A stretch of DNA of 64,000 nt, from assembly GCA_963773835.1 (NCBI GenBank), contig CAVZCQ010000004.1:1178001-1242000 (forward strand), given 5' to 3'. The stretch comes from JOPF136 sp963773835 (GTDB lineage: Bacteria > Acidobacteriota > Terriglobia > Acidiferrales > UBA7541). The notes under the pieces were generated by a model, which was not told the DNA's origin, did no database searches, and worked only from the letters and a program-made list of their open reading frames with translations. Positions 6,725 through 15,899 of the stretch are shown here, piece after piece. Positions within the stretch are counted from its first letter, which is position 1, and every line of letters starts with the position of its first letter. The position numbers and the translations under genes were made by a program.

Positions 6725-8958
6725 TGCTGCACGCTGCTGAGGCGGCGATAAATGGAGGCGTTGCGCGAAACGATCTGGACGTACTCGCGGGTTTCGGTGA
6801 TGGGAATGGATTCGATGAATTCCGCCATTTCGTCGTATTTGCGTTCCGCCTGCCATCCGGCGATGCGCACCTCGCCGGCGTCGTAGGCGGCGAGAGCGGG
6901 CTCCTCGCTGCCGAACATAGCCACCAGATCCGCCAGGTACTTCGTGCCCAGGCGGAGATTGTAGTCCGGATCGAACAGCTTGGAGCGGCTGTACGGGATG
7001 CGCAGCTCGCGGGCCAGCCGTTTGCCCGTTCCCGGCAGCACCTGCATCAGGCCGATGGCCTTCGCGCGCGAGACGGAGCGCGGCTGAAAGGCCGACTCCT
7101 GGCGAATCAGTCCGGCGACCAGCATGGGGTCCAGGCCCTGACGCTCCGCGGCGATGCGGATTTGTTCCGCATAGGGCATTGGAAACGCCGCGGCCCACAC
7201 GCCCACGGGCAGTTCCTCCCAGCGGCGGGCCTCGAGCTGCGGGATAGCCTGCCGAATGGTGACGATCGAAACGGCGTAGCGCCCGGACGCCAGCGCGTAC
7301 TGGGCCAGCGAGACGAGCAGGGCCGCCGCGCCTGTTTCCGAATAGCCCGCGCGCCACTCCAGATCCGCGGAAGCGTCGAACCCGATGGCGGCGAGCGCGC
7401 GGGCGCGCGAATCGCGAGCGGCGGCGGCAGGGTACAGCGGCGCGGTGAGATCGGGCAGCGGCTTCGGGGCAGGCACCAGAACCAGCACGAGGATTTCTTC
7501 CGGCGGGTCGTCGCCGCCCGGGCCCAGCTCCTGCAACCGCTCTCGCGCCTTGCTCCCCCAATAGGTTTGCGGGAAGCGGCCCGCGGCTTTCAGGAAGATG
7601 GCGCGGGCGCGCGGCGCATCGCCGGAGCGCTCCGCCACGCGGCCCAGCCAGTAGAGCGCTTCGGGCAGATATGCGGACGAGGGGAACAGGCGGATGTGCT
7701 CTTCAAACAGTTTGCCGGCGTTCGGGTCGCGGTCCAGATACGCGGTCCAGGCCAACCGCCATTTGGAGGTCTCTGCGGCGGGACCGGCCGCGCTCGCCTC
7801 GAGCGAACGGCGGTAATAGTCCGCGGCGGCGGCGCGATCCAGATGCGACCAGAAATAGTTGCCGGCCTCGAACAGCGCAGCAGCGGCGCCGGAGCTGTGC
7901 GGCGCGCGCGAAGCGGCGGATTCCGCGGCCCGCTGCATCGCTTCCGTCTTCTTCCGCCGGTGATAGACCTCGGCGAGCAGCGCGTAGCGTTCGGCATCGA
8001 GGTCCGCATCCGAAAGGCGCAATTGCTCGAGTGGGCCCGGCCCGCCGCGCGTTCCGACGGCGCTCGCGGCGGCGCGCAGCAGTGCGCGCTCGCGGTCCGT
8101 GCCGGACAGAACTTTCGCAATCGACTGGTATTCGGCGCGGGCCTGCTTCCACTGTCGGGCGTCGTAGAAAGCGGCGGCACGAGCGAAGCGCATCTGGGGA
8201 GTGACATCGGGAAACTCGGAGCGCAGTTGGTGCCGCAGCGGTTCCAAACGTTCCCCGGCGCGCTTCGCCTCGGCCGAAAGCGGGAAGCCGTAGTACACGG
8301 CCACATAATCGGAGGCAGCCAGCGACGTGGCGCGGTCCATTTCGCGGGCGCGCGCGCGCAGCAGCAGCAGTCCCGGATGCCCGGCCGCTTTCGCATAGCC
8401 TTCCAGGGCAAAACGCGCGCGCTGCGCCTCGCCCAGCTCGAGGGCGATGCCCGCCAGCGATTCGAGCGCCTGCGGCAGGATGGCGCTGGAAGGGTAATTG
8501 CGCGACAGGCGATCCAGCAGTTCGAGAGCCTGCGCGCCGTGATGCTGCGCCTGCGCGTTCTGCGCTTCCCAGAACAGAACGTAGTCGGGCAGCAGCGCGG
8601 TCTGCTCGGCGCGGCTGAACCACCCGGCGGCATCCGCGAAACGGCCGCGGGTGTAGTCGCGATAGCCCAGCGCCAACGCGGCGACAGGTCCCGCCGGGTC
8701 GCTCTCGTGCTCGCGCGCAAACGCAGCCAGGTGCTCGTAGTTTGCGGGAGTGTCGTGCTCGCGGAGCGCGCGGCTCAGCGAGGCCAGTTCGGCCGGCGCG
8801 GCCTCTGTTGCAGTCGGGCGCCGCGCGGCCGCGCGAGGCGAGGCCAGGCCCGGGGCAGAGGCCGGCTGCAGCAGGAAAAGGCAGAGCAATGCGCACGCAG
8901 CATGCCCCGAGCACGACGCGCCGCTATGCACTCGAGGAACAGTCGGGCAGTCTTTCAC
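6721..8958 (-). CDS. Soluble lytic murein transglycosylase (Slt-like) with TPR-rich N-terminal region
   Basis: A 745-residue periplasmic protein. A basic N-terminus followed by ALLCLFLLQPASAPG looks like a signal peptide. The long middle is alpha-helical with tetratricopeptide-like repeats (EALYWLGRVAERSGD, AEVYHRRKKTEAM). The C-terminal 160 residues are an SLT goose-type lysozyme domain. They include ESAFQPRSVSRAKAIGLMQVLPGTG, whose first glutamate is catalytic, and LRLGTKYLADLVAMFG and ALAAYDAGEVRIAGW. It cleaves the peptidoglycan MurNAc-GlcNAc bond to give 1,6-anhydro ends. The start is uncertain. I chose a GTG at 8958, 20 nt after the upstream stop; a GTG at 8931 is the alternative. No ATG gives a signal peptide. 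Confidence 0.88.
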   Translation of the reverse strand: MKDCPTVPRVHSGASCSGHAACALLCLFLLQPASAPGLASPRAAARRPTATEAAPAELASLSRALREHDTPANYEHLAAFAREHESDPAGPVAALALGYRDYTRGRFADAAGWFSRAEQTALLPDYVLFWEAQNAQAQHHGAQALELLDRLSRNYPSSAILPQALESLAGIALELGEAQRARFALEGYAKAAGHPGLLLLRARAREMDRATSLAASDYVAVYYGFPLSAEAKRAGERLEPLRHQLRSEFPDVTPQMRFARAAAFYDARQWKQARAEYQSIAKVLSGTDRERALLRAAASAVGTRGGPGPLEQLRLSDADLDAERYALLAEVYHRRKKTEAMQRAAESAASRAPHSSGAAAALFEAGNYFWSHLDRAAAADYYRRSLEASAAGPAAETSKWRLAWTAYLDRDPNAGKLFEEHIRLFPSSAYLPEALYWLGRVAERSGDAPRARAIFLKAAGRFPQTYWGSKARERLQELGPGGDDPPEEILVLVLVPAPKPLPDLTAPLYPAAAARDSRARALAAIGFDASADLEWRAGYSETGAAALLVSLAQYALASGRYAVSIVTIRQAIPQLEARRWEELPVGVWAAAFPMPYAEQIRIAAERQGLDPMLVAGLIRQESAFQPRSVSRAKAIGLMQVLPGTGKRLARELRIPYSRSKLFDPDYNLRLGTKYLADLVAMFGSEEPALAAYDAGEVRIAGWQAERKYDEMAEFIESIPITETREYVQIVSRNASIYRRLSSVQQ

Positions 8959-8977
8959 CGGCGTGAGGCCAATCGTA

Positions 8978-9997
8978 TTAATGGCGCGTGGCAGCAGAGG
9001 GATACGGGTATTCCCCGAGGGTCTCCGGCTTCCCTTCCGCCAGAACTTCGACCATCCAGTGATAGAAGTAGTCCACGGGATGTTCGAGGATCGGTCCGAA
9101 GCGCCGCACGTATTCTTTCCGGGCCTTCTCGATGTCGCCGCGGAGGCGGACGCAGATGTCTTTGTTCTGCCGGGCGAGCTGGACGTCCTTCGGCCGCAGC
9201 AGGTAGATGTCCTGCATGGAAACTTTCGCATGGCGATTGGCGCGGCGGTGGAGTTCCTGCTGTTCCGGCGGCAAATCTTCCACGCGAAAGGCGGGCGGAG
9301 GCGCCGCGACGGCCACGGCGGGTTCGGGCGCAAGCGACGGTGGAACCGCAACCATCGGCTCGGGCGGCACCAGCGGGCCTCCATCCACTCCCGCAGGCAC
9401 ATAATCGTGTGGAGGTGCCGGCTCCGTCTCGGGAGGAACCAGCGGGCCGTGGCTCGATTCGATCACGGGTTCGACTTCCACAGGCAGGGAAGCCGGGGGT
9501 TCCACCGCAGCGGGCGGAGGCGCCATCACCGGTGGAGGAGCTTCAATCACCGCTGCGGGCGCGGCCATCGCCGGCGGAGGCGGCGCGGCAACCACCGGTT
9601 CCGGCGCCACCGCTCCCTGCGGCACAACGCGCGGAGGAGCCGTGGGCACGGACGGAGCATGCGGCGGAGCAACGGGTTCCGCGGCAGGGACTTCCACCGC
9701 GGTCAGAGTGGTTATGTAGGCCTCGGAAGCACCGAATCGCCCGGGCTGCATCGAGGCGGTGAGCAGCCGCGAGATGACGTCCAGCATCGAGCTGAGCGAA
9801 GCAGACGCCGTCTGCGCGCGCAGCATGCTCGGCAACATATTCGCATTCCGGGAGCTGCCGCAGGCGGCCACAAAATCCTCGATGGCCTGACCCAGTTCTT
9901 TGGTCGTGTGCTGGATCAGCGCGAGGTTATCGCGTACTGCCCGGGAGACGGCCTGCTCCAGCGCCGTGGATTCTCTTCCGCGTGGGGATGGGTCCAT
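8978..9997 (-). CDS. Hypothetical protein with proline/alanine/valine-rich linker
   Basis: A 339-residue protein without a recognised domain. Residues 10-100 look helical and could form a four-helix unit. Residues 105-250 are a low-complexity stretch rich in Pro, Ala, Val and Glu (repeated PP-x-APP, PLVPPE), likely an extended linker. The last 80 residues are charged and helical (PPEQQELHRRANRHAKVSMQDIYLLRPKDVQLARQ). No signal peptide is evident, so it is probably cytoplasmic. It is the first gene of a minus-strand string with slt and the aminotransferase. I chose the ATG at 9997; a TTG at 10006 is in the same frame. Confidence 0.65.
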   Translation of the reverse strand: MDPSPRGRESTALEQAVSRAVRDNLALIQHTTKELGQAIEDFVAACGSSRNANMLPSMLRAQTASASLSSMLDVISRLLTASMQPGRFGASEAYITTLTAVEVPAAEPVAPPHAPSVPTAPPRVVPQGAVAPEPVVAAPPPPAMAAPAAVIEAPPPVMAPPPAAVEPPASLPVEVEPVIESSHGPLVPPETEPAPPHDYVPAGVDGGPLVPPEPMVAVPPSLAPEPAVAVAAPPPAFRVEDLPPEQQELHRRANRHAKVSMQDIYLLRPKDVQLARQNKDICVRLRGDIEKARKEYVRRFGPILEHPVDYFYHWMVEVLAEGKPETLGEYPYPSAATRH

Positions 9998-10140
9998 GGA
10001 GAACAATCCGCACTGCCGATTATTGGAACGGGCCCGCTAGAAGTCAACTGGGCAGGGAGCCTGGGTTGCGCAGGGGGACATCCCGAGCGGGCGCGGCGCT
10101 TCTGGCGCCCCGTCCCTGCTTCCCTGCCGGTAGGCCGGCC

Positions 10141-13100
10141 TCACGGCGCTTTGGCGATGATGTTGGGAATGCCGCGCTCGCGGAGCATGGCATTGAATGC
10201 GGAAACATCGGTCGTCACCACCTGCTGGAACTCCTGTTGGGCCGTATCGCCCTCCCGCTTCAGCAGCTCCTGCACGGCCACCTGCTGCGTGGTGGGCGGA
10301 AAATCGGCACTGGCGTCGAGCTGGAGGAACAGGTAGTGGATTTTCTGCATCAGCTCGGGCGCCCAGCGGCAGTCGTCCTGCCCGCGGCCAGTGAGTTTGA
10401 GCTGGAGCAGCTTCCCTTCCAGAGCCACGAGCTTCGCGGTGAGATCCTCTGCCGCTTTCCGGACCGGTTTCGAGGCGTCGTCACTGCCCAGCTCCTTCTC
10501 GAAATCGCCAATCTGCGCCCGGAGCGACTCGATCTGGTTGACGGTAGCGGCGAGCGAGTCCGCCTGGTCCCACAACGCCTTCTTCAGGCGGAGCTGCGCC
10601 TGGATATCGGCTTCGGAGCCGGCGGTGTGCGGATCCTTCAACAGGGTCAATTTCTGCGTCAGCCTCTGTCCCGCGGCCGTGAGAGTGACCGTGTACGTGC
10701 CCGGCGGGACGAGCGTGGCGAGCCGGCCGATTGCCGGAGCCTTGCGCCATCCCTCCGGCCCCAACGGCACGTCGCGAGCATAGAGCGGCGGAGTCCTCAG
10801 TTTCATCAGCGTGGAGCGCTCGCCGCGCAGGTCCCACCACACGCGGTTGATGCCGGCTTTCACTTCGCACGGCGCGGGCTCAGGATCGGGATCGTCTTCG
10901 TCGGCTTCAGGCTCTTCAGTGGAGGCAGCGTCCGATTTCGCCGCGTGGCATTCGATTTCGCGAACCTTTTTCCCGGCAGCGTCCTCGAAAGTGAGCTTCA
11001 CCGCCTCTTTCTTCTTCGGGCTCTCTTTCAAGTAGAAATCGATGGCCGCGCCGTAGGGCGGATTCTTCCCCGCGCTCGCGTCGTAATCCACCGCGCCGGG
11101 CTGCGATACGGCCTGGAAGCGGTACGCGTCCCGCGGCGCGAACAGATGCGCGCTCGCAGCGGTGACCTGCGGAGCCAACTGCTCGAGCGGCGTGATGTCG
11201 TCCAGAATCCAGAAGCCGCGTCCGTAGGTGGCCACCGCCAGATCGTGGAAGCGCTCCTGCACTGCCAGCCAGTACACCGGAGCATGCGGCAGGCCGGACT
11301 GGAGCGGCTGCCAGTTTTTTCCATCGTCGAAGGAAACGTAGAGCCCGCCTTCCGTGCCCAGGTACAGGAGCCCTTTCCGCACGGGGTCTTCGCGCACGCA
11401 GTGGGCGTAGCTCAACATATTGTGCGGGATGCCGCGGGTGATGAGGGTCCAACTCTTTCCGTAATCCGTGGTTTTATACACCCACGGGTCGCGATTGTTC
11501 ACCTGATGGCCGTCCACGGTCAGGTACGCGGTTCCGGCGTCGTAGCGCGAGGGCTCGATGTTGTCGATCGTGCCCCAGTCGAGCAGGTTGGGAATGTTTT
11601 TGGTGACGTTGGTCCAGGTTTTTCCGCCGTCGCGGGTCACCTGAACCAGCCCGTCGTTCGTCCCCGCCCAGATCAGCCCGGGCTCCTTCGGCGATTCGCT
11701 CAGCGCGAAAATCACGCCGGCATATTCGACGCCGATGTTGTCGGGAGTGAGCCCGCCGGAGATTTGCTGCCGGCTTTTGTCGTTGCGCGTCAGATCGGGA
11801 CTGATGATCTGCCAGCTATCTCCGCCGTCGGTGGTCACGTGCACGAACTGGCTGCCCACGTACACCTTATTGTGGTCGAACGGCGAGATGGCGATGGGGA
11901 ATTCCCAGTTGAAGCGGTATTTCACCTCGGCGGCGGGATCGCCCGCGACGTAATCGGGCCACACTTCCACTTCGCGGTGCCGGCCGGTGCGCTCGTCGTA
12001 ACGCGTCACCGTGCCGCCGATGCTCCCCGAGCCGGTGCCGGTGGACCAGATGATGTTGTTGTCCACCGGGTCGGGCACCGCGAATCCGCTCTCGCCTCCA
12101 GCCACGGGATGCCACGCGCCGCGCGGGATCGTGCTGCCCTCCCCGCGGCCGGGTTTCAGGCTGTTGCTGGGGCCGCGCCACGAGGGGTTATCCTGCTGGT
12201 TACCGTAAACGAAGTAGGGAATCTGGTCGTCCACGCTCACGTGGTACATCTGGGCAATCGGAAGCTGGACGCGGTTCCAGCTCTTCCCGCGGTTCACCGA
12301 GATGCTCACCCCTGCGTCGTGGACCACGGCCATGCGGTCGCCATTGGTGGGATCGATCCACATCTCGTGGTAGTCGCCGCCGGGCTCGGAGGCCAGTTTG
12401 GTGAGCGTGAGCCCGCCGTCGAGCGTGCGTGAAAACGCCGACGAAAAGAAATAGACCTCGTTCTCGTTGTCGGGCGAAATCTCTTCCCGCGTGTAGTAGT
12501 GCGTGCGGCCGCGGAGCTGGCGGTCGGAGTTCACCATTTTCCAGTTATCGCCGCCGTCGTCGGAGCGCCACAGCTGGCCGATCTGCCCCGGCGCGTCGGG
12601 AAGGCCTGGAATGTCCGTGTGCGGCACGCCGTCGCCGGTTTCAATCTCGGCGTACACCCGGCTGGAATCCTTCCGCGCCACGCGCACGGCGATGCGCCCG
12701 ATGGGCGGATGCGGCAGGCCGTGGCCCTCCAGCTTCTTCCAGGTAGCGCCGCCGTCGGTGGATTTATACAGTCCGCTGCCCGGCCCGCCGCTGGTGCGCC
12801 CCCACGTGTGGATTTCAATCTGCCACATGCCCGCGAACAGGATGCGGGAGTTATTGGGGTCGATACCAAGATCTGAGCAGCCAGTGTTTTCATCCACGAA
12901 CAGCACCTTCTCCCAGGTTTTTCCGCCGTCCGTGGTGCGGAAAACGCCGCGTTCCGGCTGCGGCCCGTAGGCGTGGCCCAGCGCGCAGGCCAGAACAACG
13001 TCCGGATTGCGGGGATCGATGATGACGTTGCCGATGCGCCCGGTCTTTTCGAGACCCATAAGCGTCCAGGTCTTTCCCGCGTCCACCGATTTGTAGATTC

Positions 13101-13470
13101 CGCTGCCGACGGAGATGTGGCTGCGGATGAATGGTTCGCCCGTTCCCGCCCAGACGATGTTCGGGTCCGTAGCCGCAATGGCCAGCGAGCCGATCGATGC
13201 CACCGGCTCGGAATCAAAGATGGCCTCCCAGCGGATGCCGCCGTCGGTGGACTTGAAAATGCCGCCGGAAGCCGCGCCGACGTAATAGATGTTGGGATTT
13301 CCCGGAATCCCTACGACCGCCGTGGCGCGATTCCCTTCCGGGCCGAGATACCTGTATTTCAATTGAGCGTATGTATCCGGATTTATCGGCGGCTCCTGGG
13401 AGAGGACCGCCCTCGCCTCAAAAAGCAGAAGTATTGCACTTAGCATAACCAACTGAACTCGACTCGACAT
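10141..13470 (-). CDS. Large secreted sortilin/VPS10-type BNR-repeat beta-propeller protein
   Basis: A 1109-residue exported protein with an N-terminal signal peptide (VMLSAILLLFEARAVLSQ). The first about 750 residues carry repeated Asp-box (BNR) motifs of the form S-x-D-G-G-x-x-W. Examples are KSTDGGIRWE, KSVDAGKTW, RTTDGGKTWEK, KSTDGGATWKK, RSDDGGDNWK, TTDGGDSWQ, TRDGGKTWTN and TTDYGKSWT. Together they indicate one or two beta-propellers of the sortilin/exo-sialidase superfamily. The last 350 residues contain a charged linker (EADEDDPDPEPAPCE) and a helical end. Such proteins are abundant in Acidobacteriota and are usually annotated as glycosyl hydrolase, but no catalytic sialidase residues are assured. 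I preferred the ATG at 13470, which has GAGG six nt upstream; an ATG at 13482 is also in frame. Confidence 0.88.
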   Translation of the reverse strand: MSSRVQLVMLSAILLLFEARAVLSQEPPINPDTYAQLKYRYLGPEGNRATAVVGIPGNPNIYYVGAASGGIFKSTDGGIRWEAIFDSEPVASIGSLAIAATDPNIVWAGTGEPFIRSHISVGSGIYKSVDAGKTWTLMGLEKTGRIGNVIIDPRNPDVVLACALGHAYGPQPERGVFRTTDGGKTWEKVLFVDENTGCSDLGIDPNNSRILFAGMWQIEIHTWGRTSGGPGSGLYKSTDGGATWKKLEGHGLPHPPIGRIAVRVARKDSSRVYAEIETGDGVPHTDIPGLPDAPGQIGQLWRSDDGGDNWKMVNSDRQLRGRTHYYTREEISPDNENEVYFFSSAFSRTLDGGLTLTKLASEPGGDYHEMWIDPTNGDRMAVVHDAGVSISVNRGKSWNRVQLPIAQMYHVSVDDQIPYFVYGNQQDNPSWRGPSNSLKPGRGEGSTIPRGAWHPVAGGESGFAVPDPVDNNIIWSTGTGSGSIGGTVTRYDERTGRHREVEVWPDYVAGDPAAEVKYRFNWEFPIAISPFDHNKVYVGSQFVHVTTDGGDSWQIISPDLTRNDKSRQQISGGLTPDNIGVEYAGVIFALSESPKEPGLIWAGTNDGLVQVTRDGGKTWTNVTKNIPNLLDWGTIDNIEPSRYDAGTAYLTVDGHQVNNRDPWVYKTTDYGKSWTLITRGIPHNMLSYAHCVREDPVRKGLLYLGTEGGLYVSFDDGKNWQPLQSGLPHAPVYWLAVQERFHDLAVATYGRGFWILDDITPLEQLAPQVTAASAHLFAPRDAYRFQAVSQPGAVDYDASAGKNPPYGAAIDFYLKESPKKKEAVKLTFEDAAGKKVREIECHAAKSDAASTEEPEADEDDPDPEPAPCEVKAGINRVWWDLRGERSTLMKLRTPPLYARDVPLGPEGWRKAPAIGRLATLVPPGTYTVTLTAAGQRLTQKLTLLKDPHTAGSEADIQAQLRLKKALWDQADSLAATVNQIESLRAQIGDFEKELGSDDASKPVRKAAEDLTAKLVALEGKLLQLKLTGRGQDDCRWAPELMQKIHYLFLQLDASADFPPTTQQVAVQELLKREGDTAQQEFQQVVTTDVSAFNAMLRERGIPNIIAKAP

Positions 13471-13678
13471 GGGGAACCTCATCTCGAAAATTTGAAAACG
13501 ATCGCGCGAATACTACTGGGGTGGACGTATCCCGTCAATGTAACGTTGCCTCCCGAATCTTCGGGATCGGCAACCTTGCCTTTCGTACCGCCGCATTCTC
13601 GCGCGCTCTTCTCGGGCGGGGCTGTGGACCGTAACCATCCCCCGTAACCTGTAGTATGATGATCCCTTGGAGGCAAAT

Positions 13679-13885
13679 TTGAGTTTCATAAGCAAGGTGA
13701 CGCATGGCGCAATCGAAGTTCCGCCGGGGGTGAATGTCCCGGACGGCACTCCGGTGCGCGTCGAGCCCTTGCCGGAGCAATCGTTGGCCAAGCGGTTGAA
13801 GGACGTCATTGGCAGCGTTTCCGGTCTGCCTCCGGACTTTGCGCAGAACCACGACCAGTACATCCACGGAACTCCTAAGCAGTGA
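13679..13885 (+). CDS. vapB: VapB-type antitoxin
   Basis: A 68-residue protein with an N-terminal swapped-hairpin-like part (SKVTHGAIEVPPGVNVPDGTPVRVEPL). The short C-terminal tail, LPPDFAQNHDQYIHGTPK, matches the toxin-binding end of antitoxins that precede PIN-domain toxins. The start is a TTG at 13679. GGAGG at 13669-13673 sits five nt upstream of it, whereas the earlier in-frame TTG at 13667 overlaps this ribosome site. The stop overlaps the toxin GTG by 4 nt. As in other VapBC loci, the antitoxin should bind and repress its own promoter and inhibit the nuclease. Confidence 0.8.
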   Translation: MSFISKVTHGAIEVPPGVNVPDGTPVRVEPLPEQSLAKRLKDVIGSVSGLPPDFAQNHDQYIHGTPKQ

Positions 13886-14283
13886 CCCCGCTTTTTGCCG
13901 ACACGTATTATTTCTTGGCCCTCCTGCACAAAGGGGATGCGGCCCATACCCAGGCTGTGGCCCTGGCCGAAAAAATCACCGGCGCGGTGCTGACCACCGC
14001 CTGGGTGCTCACCGAGGTCGCGGACGCGCTCTCCGCTCCGCCACTGCGGCCCAGCTTTCTTCGCTTGCTTGATGCGCTGCGAAACGATCCCGCCTGCACC
14101 ATCGTTGCTCCCACCGCTGCCCTGTTCGACGCCGGTGTTTCCTTGTTTGCAGAACGCCCCGATAAGGACTGGACTCTCACCGACTGCACCTCCTTCGTGG
14201 TGATGCGTGAACACCACATCACCGAAGCGCTTACCGGCGACCGCCATTTTCAACAGGCGGGCTTCACCGCTCTTCTGCTCTAG
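13882..14283 (+). CDS. vapC: PIN-domain ribonuclease toxin (VapC)
   Basis: A 133-residue PIN-domain protein. The acidic metal-site residues appear in order: Asp in LFADTYYFL, Glu in VLTEVADAL, Asp in DWTLTDCTSFVVM, and a last Asp in LTGDRHFQQAGF. It is therefore likely an active magnesium-dependent endoribonuclease that cleaves tRNA or rRNA when freed from the antitoxin. GTG start, overlapping the antitoxin stop by 4 nt, so the pair is coupled in translation. Confidence 0.9.
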   Translation: MTPLFADTYYFLALLHKGDAAHTQAVALAEKITGAVLTTAWVLTEVADALSAPPLRPSFLRLLDALRNDPACTIVAPTAALFDAGVSLFAERPDKDWTLTDCTSFVVMREHHITEALTGDRHFQQAGFTALLL

Positions 14284-14374
14284 CTTGCGGCCGCGATCTC
14301 CGTCCCCAACAGCAAGAGTAGGGTAGTCGCCTCTCAGCTCCGTGCGCATCCTGGCCGCCGTCCCCTGCTGGCCC

Positions 14375-14398
14375 GTAGGGGCGCTGCTCGCTGCGCCC
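14375..14398. repeat. 24-nt palindromic element B, intergenic copy
   Basis: It begins GTAGGGGCGCTGCTCGCTGC and ends GCCC. GGGCGC at the left pairs with GCGCCC at the right around a TGCTCGCT loop. It differs at one position from the copy at 58397-58420 inside a coding sequence. It lies between vapC and the DoxX gene. Confidence 0.75.
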
Positions 14399-14484
14399 GC
14401 CTCGTCCCATCCCCTGTCCGTATCCTCCTCCGCAACCCCGACATCTGACCGTCATAGGCTCCAAACCCGGTGCGAAACGAAACG

Positions 14485-14916
14485 ATGGACGCCGATTCAA
14501 GGCCCGACCGCGATTTCCGCTTGGCCTACGCCTTGCTCCGCATCACGCTCGGTCTGAACATCTTCATGCACGGCGCGAGCCGCCTGCTGGGCGGCCCTGG
14601 AGCCTTCGCCGCCACCATGGTCAAAATGTTCCAGAACACCATCCTGCCGGCGGCGCTCGTCACGCCCTTCGCTTATGCATTGCCGTGGCTGGAAGGCGCC
14701 GTAGGTTTTCTGATCCTGATCGGCTTGCGCACCCGTGAGGCTCTGGTGTGCGGCGCGCTTCTGATGTTGGCGCTGACTTTCGGAACCGCGCTTCGCCAGG
14801 ACTGGGACGTAGCCGGCATTCAGCTCCTCTATACCGTCACCTACGCCGCCCTGATCGCCGGCCTCCGCTACAACGCCTTCTCCGCGGACGAATTGCTTTT
14901 CGCCCGCCTGCCCTGA
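14485..14916 (+). CDS. DoxX-family membrane protein
   Basis: A 143-residue integral membrane protein with four hydrophobic segments. The first contains LRITLGLNIFMHGASRLLGG, the usual opening of DoxX proteins. A later segment, PFAYALPWLEGAVGFLILIGLRTR, has the conserved P-x-x-E-x-x-x-G-[FL] pattern. DoxX-family proteins occur in quinol oxidase complexes in Archaea and in oxidative-stress membrane complexes in bacteria. The function here is undefined and there is no operon partner. The ATG at 14485 is preferred; a GTG at 14470 in frame would add five residues. Confidence 0.85.
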   Translation: MDADSRPDRDFRLAYALLRITLGLNIFMHGASRLLGGPGAFAATMVKMFQNTILPAALVTPFAYALPWLEGAVGFLILIGLRTREALVCGALLMLALTFGTALRQDWDVAGIQLLYTVTYAALIAGLRYNAFSADELLFARLP

Positions 14917-14955
14917 CGCAGGAAGGGCCTTTCCTCCCTCCGCTCTCTCACGCGC

Positions 14956-15004
14956 TGTAGCTCAGGTCCCGGTCCCAAGGCCCCCTTGGGAGCTGACCTG
15001 AGGC
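14956..15004. repeat. Palindromic hairpin element A, copy 2
   Basis: TGTAG then CTCAGGTC (14961-14968) pairs with GACCTGAG (14995-15002). An inner stem TCCCAAGG (14973-14980) pairs with CCTTGGGA (14984-14991). It is the reverse-complement orientation of the element at 937-993: outer arms and TGTAG/GGC flanks are conserved, inner stem is different. It sits 40 bp after the DoxX stop and could terminate that transcript. Confidence 0.7.
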
Positions 15005-15194
15005 ACGTTCCCGCTTGCCCTGACAAAGGAAGGACCTGTTCTGACTCAGGAAGGGCCCGCCGCCCTTCCTTACCGCCGGCTTTGCGCCTTTTGCATCTCC
15101 GATTTCGGGAGTCCGATGGATTCCCCCGGAATCCCGCAATCGGACCCGACCTTCTATGTCCGGACCAGCCGGCCTTTAGTCTCGCCCCCCGCTG

Positions 15195-15344
15195 TCATCC
15201 CGAGGAGTCCGCGACGAACTTCAGAATGGCCTGATACAACTCGGCCTTGAACTTCAGCGCCGTAGCCTGCTCCGGCGAGAAACCCAGGTCGTCAAGCACA
15301 TTCCCACGCGTTACATGTGTTGGTTTATTCGCCCCGCGTTTCAC
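15195..15344 (-). pseudogene. Truncated HigA/XRE-type antitoxin remnant
   Basis: A 49-codon frame with a GTG at 15344 and an AGGAG ribosome site 7 nt upstream. The peptide includes THVTRGNVLDDLGFSPEQA and TALKFKAELYQAILKFV. This is the N-terminal helix-turn region of XRE-family antitoxins that follow HigB/RelE-like toxins. It stops where the DNA-binding helices should continue, so it is a truncated remnant. The matching toxin debris lies upstream (15345-15465). Confidence 0.5.
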
Positions 15345-15465
15345 GTTTTTTCTCCTCTCCCATTCGCGCCTTCACAACCCTCAGCCGCCGTCTGGCTTTC
15401 TCAAAATCCCTCTGCGGCATTTCGCCATGCATCAGCTCGACCACCACTGTTCTTTCCAACTAGGG
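15345..15465 (-). pseudogene. HigB-like toxin tail (remnant)
   Basis: On the minus strand, an open stretch encodes VVELMHGEMPQRDFEKARRR followed by LRVVKARMGEEKK. The H-G then P-x-x-[DE]-[FI]-E-x-AR-x-R pattern is that of the C-terminal end of phage-derived HigB/Gp49-like toxins. No N-terminal toxin domain or start is recognisable upstream. The frame ends a few codons into the antitoxin remnant, the usual toxin-antitoxin overlap. Confidence 0.4.
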
Positions 15466-15548
15466 TGACTCCCCCGGCCGCAACTTCCGCAACTTGAGGA
15501 TACCGCTCGTCAGAATTCACCGCGGAGCAGAGAAGTGAAGATGCCCGA

Positions 15549-15899
15549 TTATTGCGATTGCAGCGACTGTTCCCAGATTTCGATGACTTTGTCACTCGCG
15601 AGCAACGCAGCATCGATACGCGGCCACAGGCGCTCGAAAACCTCCAAAAGGTGTGCAGTCCGACAGTTCCCTAGCCGCACCCAAACAAGCCGTGCGCCGG
15701 TCTCGACACTGGCCGCCAGGTGAACGAAATCTTCATCCTTGGTAATGAGGATCTCCTCCTCCTGGCCCGCGCGACGCCAGATCTCGAGGTCCGTGTGCTG
15801 CGTCAATCCCGCCTCAGACACATGCCGGCACTCCGCGCCACGGGAAGCGAGAAAGCGGCACAGCGCAATCGGGAGCTGGTTATCAATCAGGAAGCGCAC
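15549..15899 (-). CDS. DUF5615 PIN-like protein (putative toxin)
   Basis: A 116-residue protein starting MRFLIDNQLPIALCRFLASRG. This is the typical opening of the DUF5615 PIN-like family, with Asp6 in the first metal-site position. ILITKDEDF supplies the second acidic cluster. It is paired with the DUF433 protein encoded immediately upstream; the two genes overlap by one base (TAGTG), and the GTG at 15899 is the start. DUF433/DUF5615 pairs are predicted toxin-antitoxin modules with a nuclease-like toxin, but the activity has little direct proof. Confidence 0.85.
   Translation of the reverse strand: MRFLIDNQLPIALCRFLASRGAECRHVSEAGLTQHTDLEIWRRAGQEEEILITKDEDFVHLAASVETGARLVWVRLGNCRTAHLLEVFERLWPRIDAALLASDKVIEIWEQSLQSQ

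Noticed and set aside
6724..9762. A 1012-codon plus-strand open frame
   Set aside because: It lies antisense to the transglycosylase and the Pro-rich gene. Its translation is rich in Arg, Gly and Gln without domains, as is usual for antisense frames in GC-rich DNA.
9982..12432. An 816-codon plus-strand open frame
   Set aside because: It is antisense to the beta-propeller gene, whose opposite strand has repeated Asp-box motifs and a signal peptide.
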